64,000 bases of DNA, taken from contig NZ_JACIBV010000001.1 in assembly GCF_014195505.1 (NCBI RefSeq), positions 4,712,001 to 4,776,000 on the forward strand, read 5' to 3'. This DNA comes from Nonomuraea dietziae. GTDB lineage: Bacteria; Actinomycetota; Actinomycetes; Streptosporangiales; Streptosporangiaceae. The notes under the pieces were generated by a model. The model was not told where the DNA came from. It ran no database searches and was given only the letters and a program-made list of their open reading frames with translations. Of the stretch, positions 52,170 through 59,976 are shown in pieces. The position numbers and the translations under genes are program-made. Numbering within the stretch: the first letter of the stretch is position 1; each line of letters starts with the position of its first letter.

Positions 52170-55043
52170 GTGCGTTTCCGACTTCTCGGCCCGATGCGGA
52201 TCCAGGTCAACGGGTCGCCGGTCAAGGTCACGGCGCCCAAGCAACGGACCGTCCTGGCCATGCTGCTGGCCCGGGCCGGCCACGTCGTCCCGATCAGGTC
52301 GTTGGTGTCGGAGGTGTGGGACGAGCGGCCACCCCGCTCCGCTGTGGCGAACCTGCGCACCTACCTCATGCAGCTGCGCAAGCTGCTGCCGGACGAGGAG
52401 TGGCTGGTCACCTCGGACGTCGGCTACCTGCTGAGGGTCGGGCCTGAGGAGTTCGACCTCTTCGAGTTCGAGGCGCTGTCCGCGCGCGGCCGCCAGGCGC
52501 TGGCCAGGCGGGATCTGGGCGCCGCCGAGGAGGCCTTCACCCGGGCCCTGGCGCTGTGGGACGGGACCGCGGCGGAGGACGTGCCGCTCGGCCCCACCCT
52601 GCGCGAGGTGGTCGCCCGCCTCACCGAGCACTATCTGGGCGTGGTGGAGGAGCACGCGGACGTCCAGCTCGCTCTCGGCAAGAACGCGACGGCGGCCACG
52701 CGGCTGCGCGAGGTGATCGGGCAGTACCCGCTGCGCGAGCGGCTGCACGCCCAGCTCATGGTGGCCCTGTACCGCAGTGGCGACGTGGTCGGCGCGCTGG
52801 ACGCGTTCGGGGCCGCCCGCCGGATCCTGGCCGACGAACTGGGCATCGACCCAGGACCTGACCTGCGCCGGCTGCAGCAGGCGATCCTGCGCAGGGACAC
52901 CGCTCTGCTGACCCCCGACCGTGACGTCCCCGCCGTGCCTGTCGATGACGGGCGTCCGCGTCCGCGTCTGCTTCCGCGGGCTCCCATGGTGTTCGTGGGC
53001 CGGTCCGCCGAGCTGGCCGGCCTGCACACCGTCCTGTACGGCGGGCCAGGCCCCTCCGTGGTCGCGCTGCACGGCCCCGGCGGTGCGGGCAAGTCGGCGC
53101 TCGCCCTGAAGGCGGCACACGGCGTGGCCGACCGCTATCCCGACGGTCAGCTCTACGTCGATCTCCAGGGGTCCACGCCCGGCCTGCCGCCGTTGCGACC
53201 GGCCGAGGTACTCGGCCGGTTCCTGCGCGCGCTGGGCGTGCCGCCCGGCGAGGTCCCTGCGGCACCGGCGGAGGCGGCCACCCACTACCAGTCGTTGCTG
53301 GCCGACCGGCGTGTCCTGGTCGTCCTCGACAACGCCGTCGGCGCCGCCCAGGTGGGGCCGTTGCTGCCGGCGGGAGGCGGCTGCGCGGCGCTGGTCACCA
53401 GCCGTGCCGCGCTGACCACCGTGGACGCCGTGCCCATCGCCGTCGGCATGCTCGACGAGGCGGATTCGGTGCGCCTGCTGGCGTTGCTGGCCAGCCAGGA
53501 GCGGGTGAGCGCCGAGGTGGAGGCGGCCGCGGAGATCGCGCGCTGGTGCGGCTACCATCCGCTGGCGCTGCGCATCGCCGGGGCTCGGCTGGCGGGCAGG
53601 CCCGACTGGTCACTCGCCAGGTTCGGCCTGCGGCTGGGCGACCAGCAGCGGAGGCTGGACGAGCTCCAGGCGGCCGACCTGCGGGTGCGCACCTGCTTCG
53701 AGGTCGGGTACGGAACGCTGACGAGCACCGCGAAGGCCGCCTTCCGCGCGTTCGGCGTGCTGGAGGTGCCAGAGGTCGGCGTCGAGCTCGCCGCCGAGCT
53801 GGCCGACCTCGACCCGACGACGGCGGAGGCCGCGCTCGACGAGCTGACCGAGGCACGGCTGCTCGAGCCGGTCGGCGACGGCCGGTTCCGCATGCACGAC
53901 CTGTTGCGCCTCTTCGCCGCCGAGCGGGCCGTCACCCATCATGCGCCGGAGGAGCGCGCGCGGGCGGTCGGGCGGGCCCTGGACTGGTACCTGGACCACT
54001 GCCGCCGGCTGCAGGCTCTGTTGCAGCCGCACCTGGTGCCCGTCAGCGGGGGCGCCCGCGCGACCGGTGTGGACCTGCGCGATCTCCCGACGGCGGTGCG
54101 GTGGCTGGAAACGGAGCTGCCGTGCCTGGTGGCGGCGGCCGTACAGGCGGCGAAAGGGAGACAGGGCGGCTTCGCCATCGAGCTGATGGCCCTGATCAAG
54201 GCCATCGCGATGAAGAACGGCTACTGGCGGGAGCTCGAGACCATCGCGCGGCTCGCCATCGAGGTCGCGCGGCGCGACGGCGACCGCACCGTGGAGGCGT
54301 CCACGCTGGCGACGCTGGGGCTGGTGGAGTGGAAGTCCGGCCAGGCCGAGGCGGCGCACGACCTCCTGCGCCGGGCGCTCGATCTCTGGCGTGACGTGGG
54401 CGATCGCGGGGAGGAAGGGCTGGCGCTGCACAACCTCGGCTGGCTGTGCATGCAGTCGGGAGATCTCGACGCGGCCCTCGACCACATCAGCGCGGGCCTG
54501 CTGCTGCTCGAGGCGCACGGGTCGAACCGCGTCGGGCTGGTCGCGCACAACCTGGGAGAAGTCCTGCTCCGGCTGGGCCGGTACACCGACGCGGTGGACC
54601 GCTTCGAACGGTGCCTGTCCATTCGGCGGGCCGATCGCGACCTGTACGGCGAGAGCATCACGCTGGCCGCGCTCGGCCGCGCCCACTGCCTGCTCGACCA
54701 GCGGGAGAAGGCGCTGGTGGTGCTGGAGGAGGCGCTGGCCCGCTGCGAGGAGACCGGCAACAGGGAGGATCAGTGGGAGGTTCTGCTGAGCAGGTCCGAG
54801 ATCCGTCTGCGGCAGGGTGATCCGGCCGCCGCCGCGGCCGACCTGGCCCGCGTCCTGGAGCTGACCGCCAAGATCGGCGACGCGTACGGCCACGCCGCCG
54901 GCATCCGCCAGCTCGCCAGGGCAAGGGCGGCCCTCGGCGATCCGCGCGCCGCGGCGGACGCCGGCAAGGCCGAGCAGCTCTTCGCCGATCTCGCGACGCG
55001 GCGCGATCCGGTGCTGGAAAGGCTGCTCACCACCCGGCTGTAG
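52170..55043 (+). CDS. AfsR-like SARP regulator (BTAD, NB-ARC, TPR)
   Basis: 957 residues. OmpR-like DNA-binding domain (1-90; FRLLGPMRIQVNGSPV, SAVANLRTYLMQLRKLLP), bacterial transcriptional activation domain (95-240), NB-ARC ATPase with Walker A GPGGAGKS (302-309) and LVVLDNAVG, and TPR repeats (690-930). Large SARPs switch on secondary-metabolite clusters by binding direct repeats near promoters. GTG 52170. GCTGTA repeats directly after its own stop point to control of the peptide gene. It may sense a ligand or partner through the TPRs. Confidence 0.9.
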   Translation: MRFRLLGPMRIQVNGSPVKVTAPKQRTVLAMLLARAGHVVPIRSLVSEVWDERPPRSAVANLRTYLMQLRKLLPDEEWLVTSDVGYLLRVGPEEFDLFEFEALSARGRQALARRDLGAAEEAFTRALALWDGTAAEDVPLGPTLREVVARLTEHYLGVVEEHADVQLALGKNATAATRLREVIGQYPLRERLHAQLMVALYRSGDVVGALDAFGAARRILADELGIDPGPDLRRLQQAILRRDTALLTPDRDVPAVPVDDGRPRPRLLPRAPMVFVGRSAELAGLHTVLYGGPGPSVVALHGPGGAGKSALALKAAHGVADRYPDGQLYVDLQGSTPGLPPLRPAEVLGRFLRALGVPPGEVPAAPAEAATHYQSLLADRRVLVVLDNAVGAAQVGPLLPAGGGCAALVTSRAALTTVDAVPIAVGMLDEADSVRLLALLASQERVSAEVEAAAEIARWCGYHPLALRIAGARLAGRPDWSLARFGLRLGDQQRRLDELQAADLRVRTCFEVGYGTLTSTAKAAFRAFGVLEVPEVGVELAAELADLDPTTAEAALDELTEARLLEPVGDGRFRMHDLLRLFAAERAVTHHAPEERARAVGRALDWYLDHCRRLQALLQPHLVPVSGGARATGVDLRDLPTAVRWLETELPCLVAAAVQAAKGRQGGFAIELMALIKAIAMKNGYWRELETIARLAIEVARRDGDRTVEASTLATLGLVEWKSGQAEAAHDLLRRALDLWRDVGDRGEEGLALHNLGWLCMQSGDLDAALDHISAGLLLLEAHGSNRVGLVAHNLGEVLLRLGRYTDAVDRFERCLSIRRADRDLYGESITLAALGRAHCLLDQREKALVVLEEALARCEETGNREDQWEVLLSRSEIRLRQGDPAAAAADLARVLELTAKIGDAYGHAAGIRQLARARAALGDPRAAADAGKAEQLFADLATRRDPVLERLLTTRL

Positions 55044-55082
55044 CGCGGCTGTATGAGGCGCTGTATGCCCCCCGCATAGGTT
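55036..55082 (+). promoter_or_regulatory. SARP-type direct repeats and -10 before the peptide gene
   Basis: GCTGTA occurs at 55037, 55048 and 55060 (spacings 11 and 12), the first two as CGGCTGTA. A -10-like TAGGTT is at 55077-55082, about 11 nt after the last repeat. SARPs typically bind repeats at 11-bp spacing just upstream of the -10. The first copy overlaps the stop of the SARP gene. Confidence 0.6.
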
Positions 55083-55117
55083 TCGGCTGACCGCATCGCA
55101 ACGAAAGGAGCGAATCC

Positions 55118-55312
55118 ATGACTGCTGTTCTTGGCAGGCTCGGCGACCGGATTCTCGACAAGCTGGTGCCCAAGGCGTCCGCGAAGGCGGCCGCCGAGTG
55201 GTACGTCCACTGCTACTGCAGGGAGCGCTCCGACTTCCGAAAGATCTGCACCACCGCCGGTGGCGTGACCCGCTGTGGGTCTTGCTACGCGTTCAGAATC
55301 TGCGGTGGCTAG
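55118..55312 (+). CDS. Precursor-like peptide, 64 aa, six cysteines
   Basis: The N-terminal half (MTAVLGRLGDRILDKLVPKA) is an amphipathic helix without a Sec hydrophobic core. It ends in ASAKAAA, with overlapping AxA sites (20-26). The rest, from EWYVHCYC through KICTT and RCGSC to YAFRICGG, carries Cys32, 34, 44, 53, 56 and 62 plus many aromatic and basic residues. ATG has AAAGGAG at 7 nt. Flanking SARP sites, hairpin and redox/export/protease genes suggest a secreted disulfide-rich peptide. No known RiPP class is recognised; the product could be a bacteriocin, signal or small redox partner. Confidence 0.75.
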   Translation: MTAVLGRLGDRILDKLVPKASAKAAAEWYVHCYCRERSDFRKICTTAGGVTRCGSCYAFRICGG

Positions 55313-55323
55313 GTAGGCACGAG

Positions 55324-55350
55324 GTCTGGCGGCGGTGCCCGCCGCCAGAC
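55324..55350 (+). terminator. 12-bp hairpin between peptide gene and mauE-like gene
   Basis: GTCTGGCGGCGG (55324-55335) and CCGCCGCCAGAC (55339-55350) with a 3-nt loop, 11 nt after the peptide stop and 10 nt before the next start. It could partly terminate or stabilise the upstream RNA, making the peptide transcript more abundant than the downstream genes. Confidence 0.6.
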
Positions 55351-55360
55351 CCGGCGCGAG

Positions 55361-55891
55361 GTGAAGACTGTGCTGTATCTCATGATCGCGTGTCGATTCC
55401 TGCTGGCCGCCGTCTTCGCGATCGCGTTCGCGGGGAAGGTCCGTGGCCGCGCGGCGTTCGACGAGTTCGTGTCCTCCATCGTGGTTCTCGAGGTCCTCCC
55501 CCGGCGCGTGTCCGTGGCGGCCGCGCACGCGCTGCTGGCCGCCGAGGCCGCGGCGGTCCTGCTGCTGGCGCTGCCGTGGACCGTACCGCTGGGGTTCGTG
55601 GCCGCTGTGGGGACGCTCGCCGTCCTGACCGGCGGCATCCTGGCTGCCCTGCGCCGAGGGCGGCAGGCGCCGTGCCGGTGCTTCGGCGCTTCCGTCACAC
55701 CGCTCGGCCGGGTGCACGTGGTGCGCAACCTCGTCCTCGCCACCCTCGGCGGCGTCGGGCTCGTCGCCTGGATCACCGCCGGCGCGTCCACGCCACATCC
55801 GGCCGGTGTCGCCCTCGCACTCGTCGCGGCCGGCGTGGGCGCCCTGCTCGTGGTGCGCCTCGACGACCTGATGGAGCTGTTCACCGTCTGA
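55361..55891 (+). CDS. MauE/DoxX-family membrane redox protein
   Basis: 176 residues with four or more helices. YLMIACRFLLAAVFAIAFAGKVRG opens the protein as in MauE, and the conserved APCRCFGAS carries the Cys-x-Cys pair that in this family is thought to pass electrons to or from a thioredoxin-like partner. MauE is required with MauD for disulfides in methylamine dehydrogenase light chain; no mauA or mauB is present here. GTG 55361; the thioredoxin-fold gene follows by 14 nt. Confidence 0.8.
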   Translation: MKTVLYLMIACRFLLAAVFAIAFAGKVRGRAAFDEFVSSIVVLEVLPRRVSVAAAHALLAAEAAAVLLLALPWTVPLGFVAAVGTLAVLTGGILAALRRGRQAPCRCFGASVTPLGRVHVVRNLVLATLGGVGLVAWITAGASTPHPAGVALALVAAGVGALLVVRLDDLMELFTV

Positions 55892-55905
55892 AGTGAGGTT
55901 GCCTG

Positions 55906-56403
55906 ATGCCCTTCCTGGTTGCCGCTGTCGTGTTCGTCGGCCTCCTGTGCCTGTTCAACCTGGTGCTCGGTCTCGGGGTGCTGCGCCGGCTGCGCGAGCA
56001 CACCGCTGAGCTCGCGCGCCTCAACGAACGCTCGATGTTCATGCCGTACGACCCCGCCGTGCTGGTCGGTCGCGCGCTGCCCGAGGCCGCGGCGGGTGCG
56101 CGGCTGGTGGGCTTCTTCGACGTCGGCTGCAGCACGTGTCACGAGCGCGCACCGCAGTTCGCCGAGGCGGCAGGGAAGCAGCCCGCCCTCGCGGTCGTCA
56201 CCGGCGACGGCGCGAAGGTCGACGACCTCGTCGCCATGGTCGGCGGCGTGTCGCGCGTGATCACGGGCGAGGAGGCCGCGCGTCTCACGCACGACCTCGG
56301 CGTGGAGGCGTTCCCCACCTTCCTCTTGGCCGACCAGGAGGGCACGGTCGCCGCCGCGCACACGGAACTGTCCGAACTGCCCGTCGTGGCGACGGCCAGA
56401 TGA
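55906..56403 (+). CDS. Membrane-anchored thioredoxin-fold protein (MauD/TlpA-like)
   Basis: 165 residues. N-terminal anchor (VAAVVFVGLLCLFNLVLGLGVL), then a short thioredoxin domain with GCSTCHERAPQF as CxxC and VEAFPTFLLA as the cis-Pro region. It would be an extracytoplasmic thiol oxidase or isomerase for the peptide. ATG 55906 has GAGG; the stop overlaps the ABC gene by 4 nt (ATGA), so export and oxidation are produced together. Confidence 0.85.
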   Translation: MPFLVAAVVFVGLLCLFNLVLGLGVLRRLREHTAELARLNERSMFMPYDPAVLVGRALPEAAAGARLVGFFDVGCSTCHERAPQFAEAAGKQPALAVVTGDGAKVDDLVAMVGGVSRVITGEEAARLTHDLGVEAFPTFLLADQEGTVAAAHTELSELPVVATAR

Positions 56404-58196
56404 CCTCCGACCGCCTGCGACGGGCCGCCACCCTGGGGCTGCTGTGCTGGCGGGCCGGGCCTGTGCTGGCGGTGTCCCAACTGGTGGTCACCGTCGTGGC
56501 CGGGCTGCTGCCCACGGGCACCGTGTGGGTGACGAAGCTGCTCATCGACGGGCTGGCGGCGGGTCTCGTGGACCGGGTGCTGGGGCCGGTCGTCGGACTC
56601 GTCGCCCTCGGGCTGGCCGCGGGGGTGCTGCCCCACGTCACGGGATATCTGCGGGCGGAGTCTGACCGCAGGCTCGACCTGCTGCTGCAGGACCGCCTCT
56701 ACACGAGGGTGAACGGGTTCCAGGGGCTGTCCAGGTTCGAGGACCCGGCCTTCCTCGACGAGCTGCGGATGGCCACGCAGGCCACGGGCGGCGCGATGGG
56801 CCCGATCACCTCGGGCCTGTTCGACCTCTGCCGCAACGTCATCACCCTGGCCGGGCTCCTCGGCGCGCTGGCCGTACTGAGCCCTCTGATGGCCGGGCTG
56901 GTGGCCGTCGCGGCGCTGCCCACCCTCGCCGCCAGGATGTCCCTGGAGAAGCGGCGGACCAGGATGATCGCCGGGCAGTCGACGGCGGCCAGGCGGCAGA
57001 TCTTCTACTCCTCGCTGATCACCGACGTGGAGGCCGCCAAGGAGGTACGGCTCTTCGGGCTCGGCGACTTCCTCAGGCGCAGGGTCATCGGCGAGCTCGG
57101 CACGATGCAGGCGGCCGAGCGGCGGCTGGACCGGCGGGAGGCGCTCACTCAGTCGGCGCTGGCCGGCCTGTCCGCCGTGGTCAGCGGCGCGGGGTTGGTC
57201 TGGGCGGTGTACGCCGCCCTGGCAGGGCGGCTGACCCTGGGCGACGTCACGGCCTTCGCCGCCGCCGTGGCGGGCACCCAGGCCGCCCTGATCGCGACCG
57301 TGGAGAACGCGGCCAACGCGAGCCACGCGCTGCTCCTGTTCGACCACCACGAGCGGGTGATGTCGCTCTCCGACGACCTCTCACCACCGCGCAGGCCGGC
57401 CCTGCTGCCGGCTCTCCGGCGCGGCATCGAACTGCGGGACGTGTGGTTCCGGTACGACGAGAGCCACCCCTGGGTGCTGAGCGGCGTCGACCTGACGATC
57501 CCCCACGGCGCGTCGGTCGCGCTCGTGGGGCTCAACGGAGCCGGCAAGAGCACGCTGATCAAACTGCTGTGCCGCTTCTACGATCCGTCCCGCGGGGCGA
57601 TCCTCTGGGACGGCGTGGACATCCGCGACGTCCCGCCGGCCGAGCTGCGCGCCAGGATGGGCGTGCTCTTCCAGGACTACATGAGCTACGACCTCACCGC
57701 GGCGGAGAACATCGGCGTCGGCGAACTCGAGGCGATGTCCGACCGGGCCAGGATCCAGGCCGCCGCCGAGATGTCCGGAGCCGACCAGATCGTGCGGGCG
57801 CTGCCCCAGGGGTACGACACGATGCTGAGCCGGATCTTCTTCGGACCGGAGGACGACGCCGGAGTGGTGCTCTCCGGCGGTCAGTGGCAGCGGCTGGCCC
57901 TGGCCCGCGCGCTGGTGCGCGAGCGACGCGACCTGCTCATCCTCGACGAACCCAGCTCGGGGCTCGACGCGGAGGCCGAGTACGAGGTGCACCGGCGGCT
58001 GCGCGAGCACCGGTCGGGACGCACCAGCCTGCTCGTCTCGCACCGGCTCGGCGCGGTCAGGGACGCCGACCTCATCGTGGTGCTCGGCGAGGGGAGGATC
58101 GTCGAGCAGGGCACCCACGACGACCTCATCGCCGCGCGCGGCGGCTACGCCCATCTGTTCGAAACCCAGGCCAGCGGCTACCGCGTCGAGGCCTAG
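56400..58196 (+). CDS. ABC exporter of the peptide cluster
   Basis: 598 residues: six-helix exporter domain (no N-terminal C39 peptidase) and ATPase domain with Walker A GLNGAGKST, signature LSGGQWQRLALARAL, Walker B LLILDEPSSGLD and switch His in VSHRL. A homodimer is likely because all sites are canonical. The lack of a C39 domain fits use of the separate S26 peptidase. It is the last gene of the cluster. Confidence 0.88.
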   Translation: MTSDRLRRAATLGLLCWRAGPVLAVSQLVVTVVAGLLPTGTVWVTKLLIDGLAAGLVDRVLGPVVGLVALGLAAGVLPHVTGYLRAESDRRLDLLLQDRLYTRVNGFQGLSRFEDPAFLDELRMATQATGGAMGPITSGLFDLCRNVITLAGLLGALAVLSPLMAGLVAVAALPTLAARMSLEKRRTRMIAGQSTAARRQIFYSSLITDVEAAKEVRLFGLGDFLRRRVIGELGTMQAAERRLDRREALTQSALAGLSAVVSGAGLVWAVYAALAGRLTLGDVTAFAAAVAGTQAALIATVENAANASHALLLFDHHERVMSLSDDLSPPRRPALLPALRRGIELRDVWFRYDESHPWVLSGVDLTIPHGASVALVGLNGAGKSTLIKLLCRFYDPSRGAILWDGVDIRDVPPAELRARMGVLFQDYMSYDLTAAENIGVGELEAMSDRARIQAAAEMSGADQIVRALPQGYDTMLSRIFFGPEDDAGVVLSGGQWQRLALARALVRERRDLLILDEPSSGLDAEAEYEVHRRLREHRSGRTSLLVSHRLGAVRDADLIVVLGEGRIVEQGTHDDLIAARGGYAHLFETQASGYRVEA

Positions 58197-58227
58197 CAGT
58201 CCCCGCGTCCCTCCGGGGAGCGGGTCG

Positions 58228-59214
58228 TCATGCCCTGCCGTTGGCCGCGCACCAGTCGGCCCACGTGGTGGCGCCCTTGCCCAGCTGCTTGTTGTAGAAG
58301 GAGGTCCAGGAGTTCTCGCTCGGGCCCGGCTCGGTGGGAGCGGCCTTGTAGAGCGGGTGGGCGGCGTCGACCTCCGCGCGCAGCCACGGCTCGATGTCGA
58401 GGTAGGACGGCAGCGACCAGCTGCGGGCGTGGTAGGTGAGCTGCCCGCGGACGCCGGTCTCCGGCAGGCACATGAACGGCGCCCACGGGCTCGTCCTGGA
58501 CCAGCTGATCTTGGTCTTCATCGCGCCCCTGGGGACGGTGCCCGCGACCGTGCGGGCCGCGACCTCGCGGTCGTCGACGTAGAAGTCGAACATCTCCTGG
58601 GCCGCGTAGACGCCGTTCACCAGGCCGAACGACTCGCCCAGCGTGAGCCCGAAGTTGGTGCGAACCGGGATGTCGCTGGTCCACACGGTCTCGTCGTGCA
58701 TCTGCCGCAGGGGCGGGCCCGCGTAGGAGGGGGTGACGTTGAACGGGCCGAAGTTCACCGTGTCGTTGTTGATGGGCACGACGGGATAGGTCCGGAGGTC
58801 GATCGGGTTCGTCCACTCCCGCACGATCTTCGTGGGGTCGGCGGGGTCGGTGTAGAAGACGATCTCGCGGGAGAGCTGGTAGAGCTGCGTGGTGCCGGGT
58901 ACCCGGTACAGCCGCCGGATGTTGTAGCCCTCGATGTTGAACAGCTTCTGGCCATGGCGCAGCTGCGGGTCGTGAGCGTTGCCCTCGATGTTGGCGTAGA
59001 CGGCTCCCGAGATCCTGAAGACCATGTCCCGCCCGTCAGGACGCCCGTTGGTCTGCAACGACAGCAGCCCGCTCTTGTCCGTCACCGTGCGGTAGACCGG
59101 TCCAGGGGCTGTCGGATCATCCAGCTCCTCGCCCGCCGCCGCACCGGGAACGGCGACGCAGACCAACAGGGCGGTGAGGGCTGCGGACAAGGTGAAAGCA
59201 CGACGCTTGAACAA
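58228..59214 (-). CDS. Secreted DUF1838 protein
   Basis: 328 residues with a signal peptide (FKRRAFTLSAALTALLVCVAVPGAAAG). The body matches DUF1838: DMVFRISGAVYANIEG, LFNIEGYNIRRLY, RTYPVVPINNDTVNFGPFNV. No catalytic motif can be named. TTG 59214 is the start because AGGAG lies 5 nt upstream. Convergent with the ABC exporter; not obviously part of that cluster. Confidence 0.75.
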   Translation of the reverse strand: MFKRRAFTLSAALTALLVCVAVPGAAAGEELDDPTAPGPVYRTVTDKSGLLSLQTNGRPDGRDMVFRISGAVYANIEGNAHDPQLRHGQKLFNIEGYNIRRLYRVPGTTQLYQLSREIVFYTDPADPTKIVREWTNPIDLRTYPVVPINNDTVNFGPFNVTPSYAGPPLRQMHDETVWTSDIPVRTNFGLTLGESFGLVNGVYAAQEMFDFYVDDREVAARTVAGTVPRGAMKTKISWSRTSPWAPFMCLPETGVRGQLTYHARSWSLPSYLDIEPWLRAEVDAAHPLYKAAPTEPGPSENSWTSFYNKQLGKGATTWADWCAANGRA

Positions 59215-59412
59215 GGGTGCTCCTGCGATAGATACAGAGGGGCGACAGGGACAAATGTGATCATTTCAGCTCACGGGACCCACCCTCAACCAAACCTGGC
59301 GTCAACGACACAGTCATCCGAGCCCTTTGCTTTCGTGATCACTCTGCGCTTCCCGGTGACAAGGAACCTTGCGACAATTCCGCGACAGAACGCGCGGAGA
59401 CGGGAGGCCGGG

Positions 59413-59862
59413 GTGTCGAACAGGGTGCTGACCCACGTGTTTCACGTGGACGTCGCCCCGGAGAAGGTGTTCGAGCACCTCACCGCTCCGGAGAGTTACA
59501 TCGGCCTGTCTCCTCTCGTGGTCGCCGTCAGAGAGGTGGACCGCTCGGAGCCCGGTGTGATCCGGTACACGGCCGTCGAGCGCTTCCGATTCCTCCGGAT
59601 CTTCACGCACGACAACCCGATCACCGTGGCCCTCCACACCGACGGTCTGTCCGTCCACGGCGAGGTGCGAAGCCCCGGACGCATCCGCATGGCCTACCGC
59701 TTCGACCTCGAGCATGACGGCACCGGCACACGGGTGAGCGACAGGCTCGACCTGACGGCACCGTGGCTCCTGGCCGGGTTCGCCGCAGGCCAGGCGCGCA
59801 AGGTCCAGCTCGCCCGCGCCCGTATCCTGGCCGAACGGCTGTCTCACCTGGCCGGTGCCTGA
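59413..59862 (+). CDS. SRPBCC-family protein
   Basis: 149 residues. SNRVLTHVFHVDVAPEKVFE, ESYIGLSPLVVAVREVDRSE and a C-terminal helix (GFAAGQARKVQLARARILAE) fit the START/polyketide-cyclase fold for hydrophobic ligands. GTG 59413 has GGGAGG at 5 nt; longer in-frame starts would run through antisense sequence. 114 nt of non-coding sequence separates it from the converging reductase. Confidence 0.78.
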   Translation: MSNRVLTHVFHVDVAPEKVFEHLTAPESYIGLSPLVVAVREVDRSEPGVIRYTAVERFRFLRIFTHDNPITVALHTDGLSVHGEVRSPGRIRMAYRFDLEHDGTGTRVSDRLDLTAPWLLAGFAAGQARKVQLARARILAERLSHLAGA

Positions 59863-59976
59863 AGAACGTCCGCGCGAAGATCTCGATGGCCGCCGGTGCG
59901 GTGCCGGACGGTGAACAGCCGGTCGTCCTCCGTCGTCCCGGTTCGCTCTGTGCCGGGATCACGTCGGTGAGCGAGG

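Noticed and set aside
51721..58196. Methylamine dehydrogenase (mau) locus
   Set aside because: Only MauE- and MauD-like proteins are present; no large or small dehydrogenase subunit, MauG or amicyanin, and the small peptide has six rather than about twelve cysteines.
58357..59412. N-terminal extension of the SRPBCC protein by about 350 codons
   Set aside because: This stretch is antisense to the DUF1838 gene; GTG 59413 has a proper ribosome site.
59863..59976. Short minus-strand frames after the FAD reductase
   Set aside because: No ribosome site, no coding bias beyond base composition and no recognisable motif.
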